Shown here piece by piece: positions 43,250-52,353 of a DNA stretch of 64,000 bases; positions within the stretch are counted from its first letter, which is position 1, and every line of letters starts with the position of its first letter. The stretch spans positions 372,001-436,000 of the forward strand of contig NCGO01000002.1 of assembly GCA_002256985.1 (NCBI GenBank), read 5' to 3'. Source of the DNA: Novosphingobium sp. 28-62-57. Its GTDB lineage: Bacteria > Pseudomonadota > Alphaproteobacteria > Sphingomonadales > Sphingomonadaceae. The notes under the pieces are model-generated. The model was not told the origin of the DNA. It saw only the letters and a program-made list of their open reading frames with translations, and ran no database searches. Made by a program: the position numbers and the translations under genes.

Positions 43250-43981
43250 TCAGCCGCCTGCCGCAATACCTTCTGCCAGTGAAACGAACGGCGGGAAGGC
43301 GGCCAGCGCCAGAATCGTGCCGGTCACCAGCATCAGCACGGCTCCCACGATGCGCGTGGCTGGATGGACTGCGCCGGTCATTTTGAGATCATGCCCCGCG
43401 ATGATCGCCACCACGCCAAGTTGCAGTGCCAGCTGGATCATTGGTGTGAACACTGGTCCGAGGATCGGAGCGGGGACAAGCCGTCCGAATGCCGGTTCCA
43501 TCACCAAAATCGTCGCGCCAAACATCAGGCGGCGGTGCCACTGCGTGTGCTTGCGCATGGCGATGCCGGAACCCACCATCACCGCAAAGGCCGTGGCTTC
43601 CACATGGGTCAGCGCGAGGAAAAAGGCATTGGTGAAGAACGGCGGCACGCGGTGCAGTTCCACCGCCATGCGCCCGGTAAACATGCCAAGACCGGCGATG
43701 ATGATGACCAGCGCAAAGCTCAGCCAGCCCAACTTCCGGTGCAAGGCCATGTTCTGCCCGTCCGCCAGCAGGTTCTGGGTCACGAACAGGCCGAGCCAGC
43801 CCAGCATGGCTAGCCCGTGCAAATGCACCCAGACCGGGACCGTCGTCGGGCTGACAAAGCCGCGCAAGGCCCATTGGGCAAAGGCAAACACGATGAACGC
43901 GGCGACGCCCATGGCCAGACGCGCAAAGAAGCGCTGGTCGCGGGTATAGGGATATGTGTTCAAAGCAGCGGCGGTTGCCAT
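43250..43981 (-). CDS. Seven-segment membrane protein of unknown function
   Basis: The 243-aa protein has about seven hydrophobic segments. Histidines sit at helix ends or inside helices (WVHLHGLAMLGWLGLF, MALHRKLGW, ALTHVEATAF, HTQWHRRLMFG), a pattern often linked to haem or metal binding. I cannot name the family. It follows nadA upstream in the same direction with 54 bp between, but a functional link is not evident. Confidence 0.7.
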   Translation of the reverse strand: MATAAALNTYPYTRDQRFFARLAMGVAAFIVFAFAQWALRGFVSPTTVPVWVHLHGLAMLGWLGLFVTQNLLADGQNMALHRKLGWLSFALVIIIAGLGMFTGRMAVELHRVPPFFTNAFFLALTHVEATAFAVMVGSGIAMRKHTQWHRRLMFGATILVMEPAFGRLVPAPILGPVFTPMIQLALQLGVVAIIAGHDLKMTGAVHPATRIVGAVLMLVTGTILALAAFPPFVSLAEGIAAGG

Positions 43982-44058
43982 AGGGTGTCTCCACCAGTCC
44001 CGCCGTGCCCGCTAGGCAACAATATCCGAATCGGCGGTGATCCTGATCACACCGGGAT

Positions 44059-44718
44059 TTATGGCCCGTCGAACGTCACCACAACCTTGGCCTTGCGATA
44101 GCCTGCCACTTGCAGCGGGATCGCAACATTCTGGCTGATCGCGTCCTTTGCGGCTTGGCGCGCAAAGTTCATCAGCACCGGATTGGCCGCCTGCTTCACC
44201 GCCTGCGCTTCGGCAAGGCGCGTGTTGTCGCGCGTCAGCTTGTCCTGCGCGTCGCGCGTGATCCAGATGCCATCGCGCAGATATTGCGCGCGCGCCTCGT
44301 CAAGGTTGGGGCGGCTGACGGTGAGTGGCGGCAGGCGCACGCCCAGCGTCTGCGTTTCCATGTTCCAAGACAGCCGATCACGCCCCACTTTGGCAAGGTC
44401 GATGGTATATTCCACCCGCGCCGGGATGACGGCGACCTGCTTGGAATTGACCAGCCCGAACATCCGCGAATCGTTGCTGGAGACGACCGGCGCAAGCTCG
44501 GCGCTGAACACGGTCAGCTTGTTCTGCTTTTCAAACGCGACCAGGCTGGTGGCCAGCGGATCGCCGATATCTTCGGGCTGCCACCACTTCCACGCAAAGA
44601 ACACAGCGGCCGCCAGCGCCAACAGAAACAGCGCCCAAGGCAGCAGCGATGCCCGCGCCAGCGAGGCTTCGCGCTTCACGATTGGGGCAGGCGGAGGGGT
44701 TACCGGAGAATCATCCAT
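44059..44718 (-). CDS. DUF4230 membrane-anchored protein
   Basis: The 219-aa protein has a Pro-rich cytoplasmic start, one membrane segment (~24-43, LLPWALFLLALAAAVFFAW) and an external DUF4230 domain: FSAELAPVVSSNDSR, PARVEYTIDLAKVG, then NPVLMNFARQAAKDAISQNV and a short C-terminal beta strand. Function is unknown. Its start overlaps the 3' end of the upstream metallo-hydrolase by 19 bp. Confidence 0.82.
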   Translation of the reverse strand: MDDSPVTPPPAPIVKREASLARASLLPWALFLLALAAAVFFAWKWWQPEDIGDPLATSLVAFEKQNKLTVFSAELAPVVSSNDSRMFGLVNSKQVAVIPARVEYTIDLAKVGRDRLSWNMETQTLGVRLPPLTVSRPNLDEARAQYLRDGIWITRDAQDKLTRDNTRLAEAQAVKQAANPVLMNFARQAAKDAISQNVAIPLQVAGYRKAKVVVTFDGP

Positions 44719-45617
44719 CGTTCACCTTCAACGGCCACGCGGCCCTGCCGTTCCAGATCGATCAGATGCGCCAGAACCGAACGCCCCGCGGCACCGCGGA
44801 GGCGTTCATCGAGGCCCTTGTACATCGCACTTACAAACGCAGGGATGACATGCGGCCCCTCTTCTTCCAGCAAGCGCACGATCTGGCGTTCGCGCTGCCG
44901 CCGGTGCCCCATCATGCCGCGCACAAGCTGGCGCGGATTGTCGATCTGGGGGCCGTGTGCGGGATAGAGCACCCGGTCTTCGCGGTCATAAAGCTTCTGC
45001 AGGCTGGCCATGTAGGCGGCCATATCGCCATCGGGGGGTGATACGACCGAGGTGGACCAGCCCATCACATGATCGCCGGTAAACAGCGCACTGCTTTCCA
45101 CCACGCTATAGCACAAGTGGTTGCTGGTGTGGCCGGGCGTTGCCACCGCTTCCAGTGTCCAGCCATCGCCCGAAATCCGCTCACCATCAGTCAAGACGCG
45201 GTCCGGCGCATAGTCTGCGTCAAAGGCCGCATCGGCGCGCGGGCCATCATCATCCAGCATCAGCGCAGCACAGCCGATGATCGGCGCGCCTGTGGCGGCT
45301 TGCAAAGGGCGCGTGGCGGGGCTGTGATCGCGGTGGGTGTGGGTGCAGACGATGGCGACGATTTTTGCATCGCCCACGGCGGCCAAAATCGCCTCGACAT
45401 GGCCTTCGCTTTCCATGCCGACAGCGTCGCCCGAGCCATAAGGGCCGGGATCAATCACCGCCACTTCGGCCCCTGCGCCAACGATATACGTCTGTGTGCC
45501 GGTGAAGGTATAAGGCGAAGGATTGGGTGCCAGCACGCGCCGGACCAGCGGTTCCAGCTGTTCGGCGCGGCCTGTGGGCCATTCGCTGCGATCGGGGATG
45601 GGGGGCATTTGGGCCAT
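44700..45617 (-). CDS. Metallo-beta-lactamase fold hydrolase (LACTB2-like)
   Basis: The 305-aa protein has the zinc motif THTHRDHSPAT (HxHxDH-like), further ligands in GHTSNHLCY and FTGDHVMGW, and the C-terminal winged-helix-like region HRRQRERQIVRLLEEEG. This matches the LACTB2 branch, whose members act as endoribonucleases or hydrolases of varied substrates. It is divergent from glpD with 92 bp between starts and overlaps the DUF4230 gene downstream. Confidence 0.87.
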   Translation of the reverse strand: MAQMPPIPDRSEWPTGRAEQLEPLVRRVLAPNPSPYTFTGTQTYIVGAGAEVAVIDPGPYGSGDAVGMESEGHVEAILAAVGDAKIVAIVCTHTHRDHSPATRPLQAATGAPIIGCAALMLDDDGPRADAAFDADYAPDRVLTDGERISGDGWTLEAVATPGHTSNHLCYSVVESSALFTGDHVMGWSTSVVSPPDGDMAAYMASLQKLYDREDRVLYPAHGPQIDNPRQLVRGMMGHRRQRERQIVRLLEEEGPHVIPAFVSAMYKGLDERLRGAAGRSVLAHLIDLERQGRVAVEGERWMILR

Positions 45618-45709
45618 AGGACCGGTATGGGCATAGTCCCTGCGCCATGCAACCTTTGCAGAATGGTACCGGCTTGCACAACGGGGCTGCCCGTATCAGG
45701 ATGCTGCCC

Positions 45710-47200
45710 ATGGAAAGCGGAATGGACGTGCCCTTTGATCTTGCCGTGATCGGCGGCGGGGTGAATGGCGCGGCGATTGCCCGGGATGCGGCGGGCCGGG
45801 GCTTGTCGGTGCTGCTGCTGGAACGCGGCGATCTGGCGCAAGGCACGTCGTCTGCCTCGACCAAGCTGATCCACGGCGGCCTGCGCTATCTGGAACACCG
45901 CGAATTTGCGCTGGTGGCCGAAGCGCTGCACGAACGCGAAGTGCTGTGGGCACAGGCTCCGCACATCGTCTGGCCGATGCGCTTCGTGCTGCCTATCGTG
46001 CCCGAAGGCCGCCCCTGGTGGATGCTGCGCACCGGCTTGTGGCTCTATGACCGGATCGGCGGACGCAGGACTTTGCCACCCACCCGGCGGGTGCGGCTGG
46101 AAGGGCGCATGGGTCTGCAATCCGATATCCGGCGGGGATACGAGTACTCCGATTGCTGGGTCGATGATGCGCGGCTGGTCGTGCTGCTGGCGCGCGATGC
46201 GGCGGATCGTGGCGCGGAAGTGCGCACGCGCTGCCCCGTCACCGCGCTGCGCCGCGAAGGGCATCTGTGGCGGATTGACGCTGGCGGAGAGGTGTTCCAC
46301 GCCGCGATGACAATCAATGCCGCGGGGCCGCAGGTGGGCCAGTTGCTCGATGCGGCCCACGCGCCACGGCCCGGCACGCTGCGCAAAGTGCGCGGCTCGC
46401 ACATCGTCGTGCCGCGCCTGCATGATGATCCGCGCGCGCTGTTCCTGCAACTGGCCGATGGCCGGGTGTGCTTTGCCATCCCCTGGCAACACGCCTTCAC
46501 CCTGATCGGCACGACCGACAGCGAAGACGGCGCCGACGCCGATCCACCGCAGGCCAGCGAGGCCGAAATCACCTACCTGCTCGATGCCGCCAATCGCCAC
46601 TTCCGCCGCCAGCTATCCCGCGCCGATGTCGTCTGGACGTATGCCGGGGTGCGCCTGCTGGCCGATGATGGCAGCGGCAAGCCGGAAGCGGCCACGCGTG
46701 GCTACCGGTTCGAGCTTGACCGGGGCCGCGATGGGCCCCGTGACGGGCACGGCGCGCCGCTGCTGTCGGTGCTCGGCGGCAAGATTACCACGCATCGCAC
46801 GCTGGCCGAGGCGGCGCTCGAACGGCTCGGCCTGATGGACAATGCCGGATGGACAGCCAGTGCCCCTCTGCCCGGGGGCGATTTCAAGCCTGATGGGATG
46901 GACGAGGCCGATAACCTTGCCCCACTGGAGCAGGAAATTCGTGCGCAGGCGCAGAACCTGTCACGCGCCACGGTCCACCGCTTGGCCCGCGCCTATGGCA
47001 CCGAAGCGCTGGGGTTTGTGCGCGGCGATATGGGGCGGGCCATTGGGCAAGGGTTTACCGAGGCAGAGCTGGATCATCTGGTCACGCGCGAATGGGCGCA
47101 GACCGCGCAAGACGTGCTGTGGCGGCGGTCAAAGCTGGGCCTGTGGTTCAGCGATGATGAAGTGACGCTGCTGGAAAGTTTGCTTCCCACTGCGTCATGA
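45710..47200 (+). CDS. glpD: Aerobic glycerol-3-phosphate dehydrogenase
   Basis: The 496-aa FAD enzyme oxidises sn-glycerol-3-phosphate to dihydroxyacetone phosphate at the inner membrane, passing electrons to quinone. The dinucleotide motif is LAVIGGGVNGAAIARDAAGRG. Further signatures are TSSASTKLIHGGLRYLEHRE and SVLGGKITTHRTLAEAAL. The C-terminal helical GlpA/GlpD domain is present. The start is uncertain between ATGs at 45701, 45710 and 45722. No glpF/glpK is adjacent. Confidence 0.93.
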   Translation: MESGMDVPFDLAVIGGGVNGAAIARDAAGRGLSVLLLERGDLAQGTSSASTKLIHGGLRYLEHREFALVAEALHEREVLWAQAPHIVWPMRFVLPIVPEGRPWWMLRTGLWLYDRIGGRRTLPPTRRVRLEGRMGLQSDIRRGYEYSDCWVDDARLVVLLARDAADRGAEVRTRCPVTALRREGHLWRIDAGGEVFHAAMTINAAGPQVGQLLDAAHAPRPGTLRKVRGSHIVVPRLHDDPRALFLQLADGRVCFAIPWQHAFTLIGTTDSEDGADADPPQASEAEITYLLDAANRHFRRQLSRADVVWTYAGVRLLADDGSGKPEAATRGYRFELDRGRDGPRDGHGAPLLSVLGGKITTHRTLAEAALERLGLMDNAGWTASAPLPGGDFKPDGMDEADNLAPLEQEIRAQAQNLSRATVHRLARAYGTEALGFVRGDMGRAIGQGFTEAELDHLVTREWAQTAQDVLWRRSKLGLWFSDDEVTLLESLLPTAS

Positions 47201-47221
47201 CGTCAATCTGATCGCATTGAA

Positions 47222-47746
47222 TCAGGCCGCACTGGGCGCATCGCCAACCGCGCGGATCAGCCGTTCGCGCAAGCGGCGCACCGCGCTTTCCCCGGTCAGG
47301 TTCGTTGTGCGCCATGATGCTTCAAGCCGCTGAATGCGTTGATAAAGCCGCTCGCTTTCATGGACGAGCGCTTGCACATCGGCAGGAAGGCTTTCCACGA
47401 CAGCAAGCTCGCTCGCGGGGAAATTGGCGATCAGTCGCCCATGGCGGCGGAGCTGCAGTTCGGACAGTTCCCCTGCAAAATGCGCGCGATGATTGAGCAG
47501 CCATGCAAGGCAGTGCATGACCCGCGTGGTCGTGCGCAACGCCTCACAGCTTACTTGTACCCGGCGCAGATCTTCGTCGTCCTCGCCGCTGTTTGCCGCA
47601 GTTTCCACGCGCAGCCGCTCAAACCGCTGGCGCACGGCTTCGGCAAGACCGAGCGCTTCGGCATAGAGCGCTTCAACAATGCGCGGGTTGAGGCTGGGCA
47701 AAAGGGCCATGCAATCCGCATAGGCCCGCTGTTGCGGTTTGGCCAA
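47222..47746 (-). CDS. DUF1465 protein, RcdA-like
   Basis: The 174-aa helical protein has the DUF1465 pattern: LYAEALGLAEAVRQRFERLR, then VQVSCEALRTTTRVMHCLAWLLNHRAHF, and FPASELAVVESLPADVQALVHESERLYQRI. In Caulobacter the DUF1465 protein RcdA is an adaptor for ClpXP degradation of CtrA. CtrA control would fit the CcrM sites at the putative origin, but whether this protein is a true RcdA is inference. It ends 21 bp from the glpD end. Confidence 0.78.
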   Translation of the reverse strand: MAKPQQRAYADCMALLPSLNPRIVEALYAEALGLAEAVRQRFERLRVETAANSGEDDEDLRRVQVSCEALRTTTRVMHCLAWLLNHRAHFAGELSELQLRRHGRLIANFPASELAVVESLPADVQALVHESERLYQRIQRLEASWRTTNLTGESAVRRLRERLIRAVGDAPSAA

Positions 47747-47837
47747 CCGGCCAGCGGCCCACAGACTGTCCCATTTCCTGAACGTTTCTTAACGGGACAG
47801 ATGCCTGTCTCGGCGGGCTGGCGTCATCGCTTTGAAA

Positions 47838-48035
47838 TCAGGCAATAATATCCGGGATCAGATAGTCCTCGATCATCGCGATCTGATCCTTGAGCAACAA
47901 TTTGCGTTTCTTGAGCCGGGCAATTTGCAACTGGTCGCGCGTTCCGGCGGCGGTCAGCGCGTCAATCGCCGCATCAAGATCGCGATGCTCGATGGTCAAC
48001 GCGGCAAGCCGTTTGCGCATTTCCTCTTCGGTCAC
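47838..48035 (-). CDS. YdcH-like DUF465 small protein (1)
   Basis: The 65-aa protein is a predicted two-helix coiled coil with the DUF465 signature LKKRKLLLKDQIAMIEDYL at the C-terminus. Function is unknown, perhaps an RNA-associated or adaptor protein. The start is a GTG at 48035 (MTEEEMRKRL) with GGGCGGAAC before it. It is upstream of the RcdA-like gene in the same direction, divergent from a second DUF465 gene. Confidence 0.8.
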   Translation of the reverse strand: MTEEEMRKRLAALTIEHRDLDAAIDALTAAGTRDQLQIARLKKRKLLLKDQIAMIEDYLIPDIIA

Positions 48036-48333
48036 GTTCCGCCCAACTCCCTCGCACGCAAATCACGCCACATTCTGCCAACGCCACATTCTCGGCACGG
48101 CCTGCAAAAATCTTGCCAGCGACCTACGGATCAACCCGTAAACCGGCACGATCCAGCGCGGCCGCTCTTGCAAGATACGAGTAATGTGGGAGCATGACAA
48201 CGCGTTGACGGCGCGAGTCGGAATCATGACGAAACCGAACCCTGCTGTGCAGCGCAAGCCTGCGGCAAATCTCCCTGTCGGGATGGCTTGGTGCAGGCGG
48301 TTGAAGGGGGCTTTCCCCAAAGGAGGAAAACGA

Positions 48334-48492
48334 ATGGAATCAACGCATATCAGCGCTCTCCAGAACAAGCATGCCGGTCTTGAAAGACAGATTCAGGCAG
48401 AGATGTCCCGGCCCCTCCCCGATGACAGGCTGGTTGCCCAGCTCAAGCGAAAAAAGCTCAAGATCAAGGAAGAGATCAACGGTCTCCACTGA
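48334..48492 (+). CDS. YdcH-like DUF465 small protein (2)
   Basis: The 52-aa protein is short and helical: HISALQNKHAGLERQIQAEM then LVAQLKRKKLKIKEEINGLH, the DUF465 core with the K-x(2)-KLKIKEEI end. A strong AGGAGG ribosome-binding site lies 7 nt before the ATG at 48334, which decides this start over longer frames. A clean terminator follows. It is a paralogue of the gene at 47838-48035, facing the opposite way. Confidence 0.88.
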   Translation: MESTHISALQNKHAGLERQIQAEMSRPLPDDRLVAQLKRKKLKIKEEINGLH

Positions 48493-48518
48493 TCGCCGCG
48501 CATTGTGTTTCGCTTAGG

Positions 48519-48545
48519 GAGCCGCCCTGCAGGGCGGCTCTTTTG
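48519..48545 (+). terminator. Rho-independent terminator of the DUF465 gene
   Basis: GAGCCGCCCTG (48519-48529) pairs perfectly with CAGGGCGGCTC (48530-48540), followed by TTTT. The transcript would form a strong hairpin right after the short gene. Confidence 0.92.
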
Positions 48546-48572
48546 CATTCCAACTTTCGGAACAATACATTT

Positions 48573-48668
48573 CGTCATCCCCGCGCAGGCGGGGATCCAG
48601 CGTCAAAGAGGCCTTCGCATCGCGACGACATTTCCTCTGGCTGGATTCCCGCCTGCGCGGGAATGACG
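48573..48668. repeat. 96-bp palindromic intergenic element (CGTCATTCCCGC family), copy 2
   Basis: The arms CGTCATCCCCGCGCAGGCGG and CCGCCTGCGCGGGAATGACG are near-perfect inverted repeats with an inner part including CATCGCGACGAC. Size, arm sequence and layout match copy 1 at 12211-12308. It lies between the DUF465 terminator and ptsP. Confidence 0.87.
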
Positions 48669-48766
48669 AATGGAGGGGGATTTTCCCACTCATACCAATT
48701 CATCACAATCCCCACCGCATCGGATTTCACGCAACATTCCCAAAACATCTGCGGTAGGGTAGTCCT

Positions 48767-51046
48767 ATGCCCATGCTCAGCGCCGTTACCGCCGCCCGCC
48801 TGATTTTAACCTCCTTGCACGAGGTGATGGCCTCGCGCGCCGGTGCGCAGGCCAAGCTCAACCAGATCGTCGAAGTCATCGGCAACAATCTCGATTCCGA
48901 GGTCTGCTCGATCTACCTGCTGCGCGAAGGCATGCTCGAACTGTTTGCCACACGCGGCCTCAATCAGGCGGCCGTCCATGTCACCCGGCTGGCCGTGGGT
49001 GAGGGTCTGGTCGGCACGATTGCAGGCAATGTGGAAACACTGAACCTTGCCGAAGCTGCCGCCCATCCGGACTTCGCGTTCCGCCCCGAAACCGGCGAGG
49101 AAAAGTTCCACTCCTTTGCCGGGGTGCCGATCGTGCGGCGCGAACGCGCGGTGGGCGTGGTGGCGGTGCAGCATGTTGAGCCGCGCCGCTATGAAGAGGT
49201 CGAGATCGAGGCGCTGCAGACCGTGGCGATGGTCCTGTCCGAACTGATCGCCAATGCCGAACTGATCGATGATGAAGAAGTGCTGGGCGTGCCTGCACAC
49301 TTGACCGGGCCGGACCGGATCACCGGCCTCACGCTGGTCAAGGGCCTCGCCAGCGGCGTTGCCGTGTTCCACCAGCCCCGCGTCACCATCGAACATATCG
49401 TTGCCGAAGACACCGAGGCCGAGCGTCAGCGCGTGTATCTGGCGTTCGATAAGATGCGCGAACAGATTGATCGCATGGCGAGCCAGGCCGAATTCGGCAT
49501 GGGCGGAGAGCATGAGGAGGTGCTCGAAACCTACCGCATGTTCGCCTATGACGAAGGCTGGTCGCGCCGCATCAACGAAGCCATCGATTCCGGCCTCACC
49601 GCCGAAGCCGCGATTGAGCGTGTGCAGCAGCGCACCCGCATGCGCATGCGCCAGATTGATGATCCGCTGCTGGCAGACCGGATGCACGATCTTGAGGATC
49701 TGTCCAACCGCCTGCTGCGCATCGTCTCGGGCCAGCTGGGCACCGCGGCCACGATGGGCCTGAAGGGCGATGCCATTCTGATTGCCCGCAATCTGGGCCC
49801 TGCGGAACTGCTGGAATATGACCGGCGGCGGCTGAAAGGCGTGATCCTCGAAGAAGGCTCGCTCACCGCGCACGTGGTGATCGTCGCGCGCGCCATGGGC
49901 ATTCCGGTGGTGGGCCGCATGCGCGCGCTGCGCGGCAAAGTGCGCGAAGGCGATCACTTGCTGCTCGATGGCGATCAGGGCGTCGTCGATGTGCGCGCCG
50001 CGCCTACGCTGATCGAAGCGTTCGAGGCGCGCTTTGCCAAAAACCGCGAAAAGCAGGCGCATTATGCCACGATGCGCGATGTGGAACCGTTCAGCCGCGA
50101 TGGCACCCGCGTCACCGTGCTGATGAACGCAGGTCTGCGCGATGATACGCCGATGCTGGGGCTGACCGGCGCGGACGGGATCGGGCTGTTCCGCACCGAA
50201 TTCCAGTTCCTCGTCTCGGCCACGCTCCCCTCGCGCGAACGGCAGACGCGGCTCTATCGTGATGTGCTCGAAGCCGCCGGAGACAAGCCGGTGGTGTTCC
50301 GCACCGTGGACATCGGCGGGGACAAGGTCCTGCCCTATCTGCGCCACAACGAAGGCGAGGCCGAGGAAAACCCCGCGATGGGCTGGCGCGCGCTGCGCGT
50401 TGCGCTCGAGCGCGATGGCCTGCTCAAGGTTCAGGCCCGCGCCCTGCTCGAAGCCGCCGGGGGCCGCACGCTCAACGTGATGTTCCCGATGGTAACTGAA
50501 CCGTGGGAATTCGATGCCGCCAAGGCCGTGTTCGATAGCCAGCTCACCTTCCTGCGTCAGCGCAAGAAGCTGCTGCCCGAAGCGATCCGCTATGGCGCGA
50601 TGCTCGAAGTCCCGGCGCTGGCCGAATGGCTTGATGTGCTGGCCCCGCGCCTGTCGTTCCTGTCGATCGGCACGAATGACCTGACGCAGTTCCTGTTCGC
50701 CGCTGATCGCGCCAATCCCAAACTGGCCGAACGCTACGATTGGCTCTCGCCCGCAATCCTGCGCTTTTTGCGCCGCGTGGTGACCAGCGTTGCGCCCTTC
50801 GGCACCGATGTCACCGTGTGCGGCGAAATGGGCGGTCGGCGGCTGGAAGCATTGGCGCTGCTCGGCCTTGGCATCACCCGCCTGTCGATCACGCCCGCTG
50901 CCGTCGGCCCGGTCAAGGAACTGGTGCGCAAGATCGATATTGCCGAAATCCGCGCCGCAATGGACCGCTGGCTGGCCGAACCGCCGCACGATATGCGCGC
51001 CACGCTGGCCGCATGGGCGGCGGAACGCGGAATTGAGTGCGATTAG
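48767..51046 (+). CDS. ptsP: Phosphoenolpyruvate-protein phosphotransferase PtsP (EI-Ntr)
   Basis: The 759-aa protein has an N-terminal GAF domain (residues ~15-165: VEVIGNNLDSEVCSIYLLREG, FHSFAGVPIVRRERAVGV). The enzyme I core follows: N-terminal phosphohistidine domain with the reactive His at residue 369 in EGSLTAHVVIVARAMGIP, and the C-terminal PEP-binding barrel with GLFRTEFQFLV, TVDIGGDKVLPYL and ANPKLAERY. It starts the nitrogen PTS relay, whose PtsN is at 20905. The GAF domain senses glutamine or 2-oxoglutarate in relatives. Confidence 0.96.
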   Translation: MPMLSAVTAARLILTSLHEVMASRAGAQAKLNQIVEVIGNNLDSEVCSIYLLREGMLELFATRGLNQAAVHVTRLAVGEGLVGTIAGNVETLNLAEAAAHPDFAFRPETGEEKFHSFAGVPIVRRERAVGVVAVQHVEPRRYEEVEIEALQTVAMVLSELIANAELIDDEEVLGVPAHLTGPDRITGLTLVKGLASGVAVFHQPRVTIEHIVAEDTEAERQRVYLAFDKMREQIDRMASQAEFGMGGEHEEVLETYRMFAYDEGWSRRINEAIDSGLTAEAAIERVQQRTRMRMRQIDDPLLADRMHDLEDLSNRLLRIVSGQLGTAATMGLKGDAILIARNLGPAELLEYDRRRLKGVILEEGSLTAHVVIVARAMGIPVVGRMRALRGKVREGDHLLLDGDQGVVDVRAAPTLIEAFEARFAKNREKQAHYATMRDVEPFSRDGTRVTVLMNAGLRDDTPMLGLTGADGIGLFRTEFQFLVSATLPSRERQTRLYRDVLEAAGDKPVVFRTVDIGGDKVLPYLRHNEGEAEENPAMGWRALRVALERDGLLKVQARALLEAAGGRTLNVMFPMVTEPWEFDAAKAVFDSQLTFLRQRKKLLPEAIRYGAMLEVPALAEWLDVLAPRLSFLSIGTNDLTQFLFAADRANPKLAERYDWLSPAILRFLRRVVTSVAPFGTDVTVCGEMGGRRLEALALLGLGITRLSITPAAVGPVKELVRKIDIAEIRAAMDRWLAEPPHDMRATLAAWAAERGIECD

Positions 51047-51215
51047 GTCCATCTCAAGACCATTTCATCGCGGAATTCCGCCATTCTTCCGCGAACAACG
51101 TTGACTTTTGTGGCTTTGCAGCGAACCCTTCACAAACGGTTGCCAAATACTAAGACCAAATACCAAGCAAAAATACGGGAGTCGCGTTTTGACCGAAGCT
51201 GGCGGGTTGCACGCC

Positions 51216-52244
51216 ATGAGCATTGATACGGATGCTCCCATCCCAGCGGGTGAGCCGAACCAGTCTTCGGCGGGCAAGCTGTCGGTGGGAGAAACCTTGC
51301 GCGCTGCGCGCGAAGCGGCCGGGCTTGACATAAAGCAGCTGTCACAACGCACCCGCGTAACCTCGCGCCATCTCGAAGCGCTGGAAAGCGGCGATTACGC
51401 GACCTTGCCCGGACGGCCCTATGCGCTGGGCTTTGCCAAAAGCTATGCGCGCGCGGTCGGCCTTGATGATGCGGTGATTGCCGATGCCATCCGGGCAGAG
51501 TTGGAAACACAGGCCCCGCCTCCCCCGCCGCGCGTAATCAACCAGTTCGAAGTGGGCGATCCGGCCAAAACCCCGTCACGCCTTACCACGTGGCTGGCGC
51601 TGGGCCTGACTGTCGCCATTGCCCTGGCTGGGCTCGTTTTCTGGCGCAGCTATTATCTGCCCGCAGGCGATTTGCCCTCGCTGTTGACGGCAGAGGAAGA
51701 GGCGCCAGCTGCGGCATCTTCAGGTCAGGTTGCCGTTGTGCCGCTGCCCAGCGCCGCCCCTTCCGGCCCTGTCGTGTTCACCTCCACCGAAGATGCGATC
51801 TGGGTCAAGTTTTATGACGGTCAGGGCCAGCAGATCCTGCAGAAGCAGCTTGCCATGGGTGAGAGTTTCACCGTGCCCGAAACCGCCCAGAACCCGCAAT
51901 TGTGGACCGGTCGGCCCGATGCTTTGACGGTGACGATCGGCGGCCAGCAGGTGCCGAAAATCGCCGAGCGTGAGGGCATTGTGAAGGATGTGCCCGTCAG
52001 CGCAGCGGCGCTTCTTGCACGTGCCGCACCACAAGCTACAGCGGCTGGCACACCTGCGCCTTCGCAGAATGCTGCCCCGGCAAGATCGGCGCGTCCGGCT
52101 GCGCGCCAATCAGGCTCGCGTCGCACCGCATCTGCTCCTCAGGTGCAGGCACCAGTTGCGCAAGAGGTGCCGCCCTCGGCTCCTGCACCTGCTGCGCAAA
52201 CGCCGCCAGCATCCACCGGGCCAGCATCCACCGGATTGCGTTGA
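51216..52244 (+). CDS. RodZ-like helix-turn-helix membrane protein
   Basis: The 342-aa protein has an N-terminal cytoplasmic Xre-like HTH (residues ~22-95: LSVGETLRAAREAAGLDIKQ, RPYALGFAKSYARAVGLD), one membrane segment (~130-148) and a periplasmic DUF4115 domain (~190-265, FTSTEDAIWVKFYDGQG, PQLWTGRPDALTVTIGG). A long Ala/Pro/Gln-rich disordered tail follows. This is the RodZ architecture, which links MreB to the wall machinery. I use the ATG at 51216; a TTG at 51189 would add 9 residues. Confidence 0.85.
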   Translation: MSIDTDAPIPAGEPNQSSAGKLSVGETLRAAREAAGLDIKQLSQRTRVTSRHLEALESGDYATLPGRPYALGFAKSYARAVGLDDAVIADAIRAELETQAPPPPPRVINQFEVGDPAKTPSRLTTWLALGLTVAIALAGLVFWRSYYLPAGDLPSLLTAEEEAPAAASSGQVAVVPLPSAAPSGPVVFTSTEDAIWVKFYDGQGQQILQKQLAMGESFTVPETAQNPQLWTGRPDALTVTIGGQQVPKIAEREGIVKDVPVSAAALLARAAPQATAAGTPAPSQNAAPARSARPAARQSGSRRTASAPQVQAPVAQEVPPSAPAPAAQTPPASTGPASTGLR

Positions 52245-52353
52245 GCTGTCTCGACTTGCGGGCCGCTCTGGGGCATTCAGGCAATTGGGGTTATGGCCTT
52301 CAGGCTTCAGGATGCGCACCCGGATCGGGCGTATCTGCTCAACGGGAACGATG

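Noticed and set aside
48806-51052. A 748-codon leftward open frame opposite ptsP.
   Set aside because: It mirrors the conserved PtsP protein and has shadow-frame composition (His-, Gln-, Arg- and Ala-rich) with no recognisable domain.
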